DNA of 39,826 nucleotides from Methanobacteriota archaeon (GTDB taxonomy: Archaea; Thermoplasmatota; Poseidoniia; Poseidoniales; Thalassarchaeaceae). The stretch is from NCBI GenBank assembly GCA_019654055.1, contig BPDA01000009.1:1-39826 (forward strand), read 5' to 3'. Below the pieces are notes generated by a model. That model made no database searches. It had not been told where the DNA came from and saw only the letters and a list, made by a program, of their open reading frames with translations. The position numbers were made by a program, and so were the translations under genes. Position 1 is the first letter of the stretch; the number at the start of each line of letters is the position of its first letter. Positions 37,155 through 39,826 of the stretch are shown here, piece after piece.

Positions 37155-38072
37155 TCAGAGATTTCCTAACTCCGCCTTGAGGGCAGGCAAAGCATCCTCC
37201 CAAGTGGCGACGATCCCGTAGTCGGCCACTCCGAATATGGGGGCATCTGGATCCTTGTTTATGGCGACGATGTACTTACTCGTCCTCATGCCTGCCAGAT
37301 GCTGTATGGCCCCACTTATGCCGACGGCGATGTATAGGCTCGGAGTGACCGTCTTCCCGGTCTGCCCAACCTGCATCCCATGAGGTATCTCGTCCCAGGT
37401 GTCGACTGCGGCCCTACTGGCGCCGACCGCGGCTCCTATGATGTCCGCGACCTCCTCGAGATGGGAGAAGTTCGCGGGGTCACCCATTCCCCTGCCGCCG
37501 GAGATTATGATGTCGGCTTCTGCGACGTCCAGCCTCTCGCTGGCCTTCGCGATGGCCTCTCTGACGGCGACGGCCACGTCAGCGCTCTGGTTCACCGTGC
37601 TAATCTCAGCCGAACCGCCCTCGCCTGCGGCATCGAATGCATTGGCTCGTACGGTGATGGCACATGGCGCATTCAAGTCGAGGCTCTATCGCCTTGCCCG
37701 AGTAAATCGGACGTGTCACCGATATCCCGGGGGCCAGTCCAGTCGCATCTTGGATGATGGGGATGCCCCGCATGCTGCCATAGTGGCCGCTATCTCCCTC
37801 CCTGCCGGTGTCGCTGCGGCGATGATTACATCGCCTCCGGAAACTGAGTTCAGGGCCTCGGCCCAAGCACCGCCGTCGAAGCTGCCGAAACAGTCCCCGA
37901 CGACTGAGATTACCTTGGCGACCCCTGATATCGAAGCCGCATCCTCGGCACCGAACCCCCCGGCGCACAGCACTGTGGGGGTGCCACCTATGGTCACGGC
38001 GGCCCCGACGAGCTGGGCTGTGACGGGATGCAATCTGTCTCCAGAAGACTCTGCTATCACCGTGACGTCCAT
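37155..38072 (-). CDS. etfA: Electron transfer flavoprotein alpha subunit, two apparent frameshifts
   Basis: [25 protein letters not shown]... / [30 protein letters not shown] / [17 protein letters not shown]...IISGGRGMG...[16 protein letters not shown]. Confidence 0.88.
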
Positions 38073-38081
38073 CTACTCACC

Positions 38082-38843
38082 TCAAATCACATTCGCCTCG
38101 TCACGCAACTTGCTGACTACGACTGCCACCGAATCAGCGCCCTCGAACCTCTGTCCGGGGGGGTTCTCGGGGGGCGGAGAGTGACTGTCGACAGAGACAG
38201 ACGAAGTCGACGTATCGACTCCCAAGTCACTCGCCTCCAGAGTCTCAGCGACCTTCTTCTTTGCCATCATGATGCCCCGGACGTTAGGCCTGCGCAACTC
38301 GGTAGTACCCTTGTCAAAGGCGAAGACGCACGGAGCCGAGACAGCGACCCGCTGGTCGCCTCCGGAGCTGGCTCGCAGGGCCATGAAGGAACCGCCTTCG
38401 GAAGCCACCTCGGAGACCATGGTGACGCATGAGGCGCCCATCAGGTGTGCCACCCCCGGCCCGGTCGAGCCGGCATTGGTGTCCGCGGCCTGCTTGCCGC
38501 AGAACACGACTTGGGCACCGCAATGGGAGGCCGCGGCAGCTAGTATCGCCTGAATCTGGGTACTGTCTAGTGCGTTTAGGTCCTCCACGAGGACGTGGAG
38601 CAAGGAGTCACCCCCTACGGCCGCGGCATCAGTCAGCATCTTCGCAGCCCTGACCGGCCCGCATGTGATTGCGACAATATCCCCCCCGCCACTCTCCTTC
38701 AGTTGGAGCGCGGACTCCAGCGCGTACTCATCGTAGGGGCTCATCGACCACTTGCTCACCGCCGACTCGTCGACCCTGCCACCTGAGACACTTATCTTGG
38801 CTGTGGTATCGGGGACCTGCTTGAGCAGAACGGCTATCGTCAT
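38082..38843 (-). CDS. etfB: Electron transfer flavoprotein beta subunit
   Basis: MTIAVLLKQVPDTTAKISV...CGKQAADTNAGSTGPGVAHLMG...RRPNVRGIMMAKKK. Confidence 0.92.
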   Translation of the reverse strand: MTIAVLLKQVPDTTAKISVSGGRVDESAVSKWSMSPYDEYALESALQLKESGGGDIVAITCGPVRAAKMLTDAAAVGGDSLLHVLVEDLNALDSTQIQAILAAAASHCGAQVVFCGKQAADTNAGSTGPGVAHLMGASCVTMVSEVASEGGSFMALRASSGGDQRVAVSAPCVFAFDKGTTELRRPNVRGIMMAKKKVAETLEASDLGVDTSTSSVSVDSHSPPPENPPGQRFEGADSVAVVVSKLRDEANVI

Positions 38844-38893
38844 CTCGTCACCAGTGCTTCGGCGACTAAAGCCCCCTCTATGAATTTTCGGCA

Positions 38894-38912
38894 TTCCCAC
38901 CGTAGGTGGGAA
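38894..38912. repeat. Perfect dyad TTCCCACC-GTA-GGTGGGAA between acyl-CoA dehydrogenase and etfB
   Basis: 8-bp stem, 3-nt loop in the 38844-38922 intergenic region. Confidence 0.75.
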
Positions 38913-38922
38913 ACACGAGACC

Positions 38923-39826
38923 TTACTCCGTGGACTCCCTTGTGAATGCCTGTATCCCGGTGATGTGCCGGCCGAGGATGAGGTTGTGAATGTCGTGCGT
39001 GCCCTCGTATGTCTTGACCGATTCGAGGTTGGCCATGTGACGCATCACAGGATACTCGTCGAGGATTCCGTTGGCACCGTGGATGTCACGAGCCATACGA
39101 GCGATTTCCAGCGCGATGTCGACGTTGTTCATCTTGGCCAGCGAGATGTGCTCCGGGATCCAGGGTTTCCCTCGTCCTTCTTCTGGCCGAGGTGGTACGC
39201 CAGCAGCTGTGCCTTCGTAATCTCCCTCAGCATCCAGGCCAACTTGTTCTGCACTAGTTGGAAGGAGGCTATCGGGTGGTCGAACTGTATCCTGCTCAGA
39301 GCGTACTCCCTAGCAGAGTTGAAGCATGACTGAGCGGCCCCGACAGCCCCCCAAGATATCCCGTAGCGGGCGTTGTTGAGGCAGCTGAATGGCCCCTTCA
39401 GGCCCTTTACGTTAGGCAGTATCCTGTCCTTGGGTATCCTGCAGTCCTGAAACACCAGCTCGCTGGTCACGCTGGCCTTGAGGGAGTGCTTCCCCGTCAT
39501 TTCTGGAGCCGTGAATCCGGGGTCGCCCTTCTCGACGATGAAGCCGCGAATCACGCCGTCTAGCTTGGCCCAGACAACCGCAAGGTCGGCGATGGTGCCG
39601 TTGGTTATCCACATCTTGGCACCGTTGAGCAGGTAGTGGTCGCCCTTGTCCTCGGCGCGGGTAATCATGTCACCGGGATTCGAGCCGTAGTCGGGTTCGG
39701 TCAGGCCGAAGCATCCTATCCACTCTCCAGTCGTCATCCTCGGGAGATAGTGGTTCTTCTGCTCCTCGCTTCCGAAGTCCCATATCGGGTACATCGCCAA
39801 CGAGCCCTGAACGCTTGCGAAGGAAC
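38923..39826 (-). CDS. Acyl-CoA dehydrogenase, glutaryl-CoA dehydrogenase-like; 5' truncated by window, one apparent frameshift
   Basis: [23 protein letters not shown]...GKMWITNG-type core; shift ~39165-39180 then [69 protein letters not shown]. Confidence 0.87.

Noticed and set aside
1-39826. CRISPR array, IS element, prophage or toxin-antitoxin module
   Set aside because: No regularly spaced repeats, transposase, integrase or phage structural motifs seen; Cas4-like nuclease has no cas neighbours here.

Overview
Compact, gene-dense archaeal DNA. The ribosomal/translation proteins (L40e, L37e, L44e, S27e, Nop10, eIF2-alpha), archaeal membrane-type Lon, PAC2, archaeal AspRS and AbrB-PhoU indicate Euryarchaeota. 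The long adhesin-like secreted proteins and the C-terminal 'LPPGWTMEQWHYYGAEYL' tail suggest a marine Thermoplasmata-type (Poseidoniales / Marine Group II) source; this is inference, no search was run. I read about 40 protein genes and 2 tRNAs (Val-CAC, Ser-CGA). I saw no CRISPR array, rRNA or IS element. Main points: (1) a Cas4/RecB-like Fe-S PD-(D/E)XK nuclease with a C-terminal OB-like half, in a pdxT - radical SAM - nuclease run; (2) a small ubiquitin-fold protein ending in GG, convergent with a PAC2 proteasome-chaperone gene; (3) an Omp28-like thioredoxin/Ig/cadherin surface protein; (4) a PiT-DUF47 fusion divergent from an AbrB-PhoU regulator in a lower-GC block; (5) a formyltransferase - SDR - luciferase-like monooxygenase operon whose third gene is missing from the ORF track; (6) L44e lacking most zinc ligands; (7) all seven convergent junctions separated by 3 nt or less; (8) about 12 apparent frameshifts, all after 17.5 kb, several at homopolymers and probably sequence error; (9) short perfect dyads at several gene boundaries.
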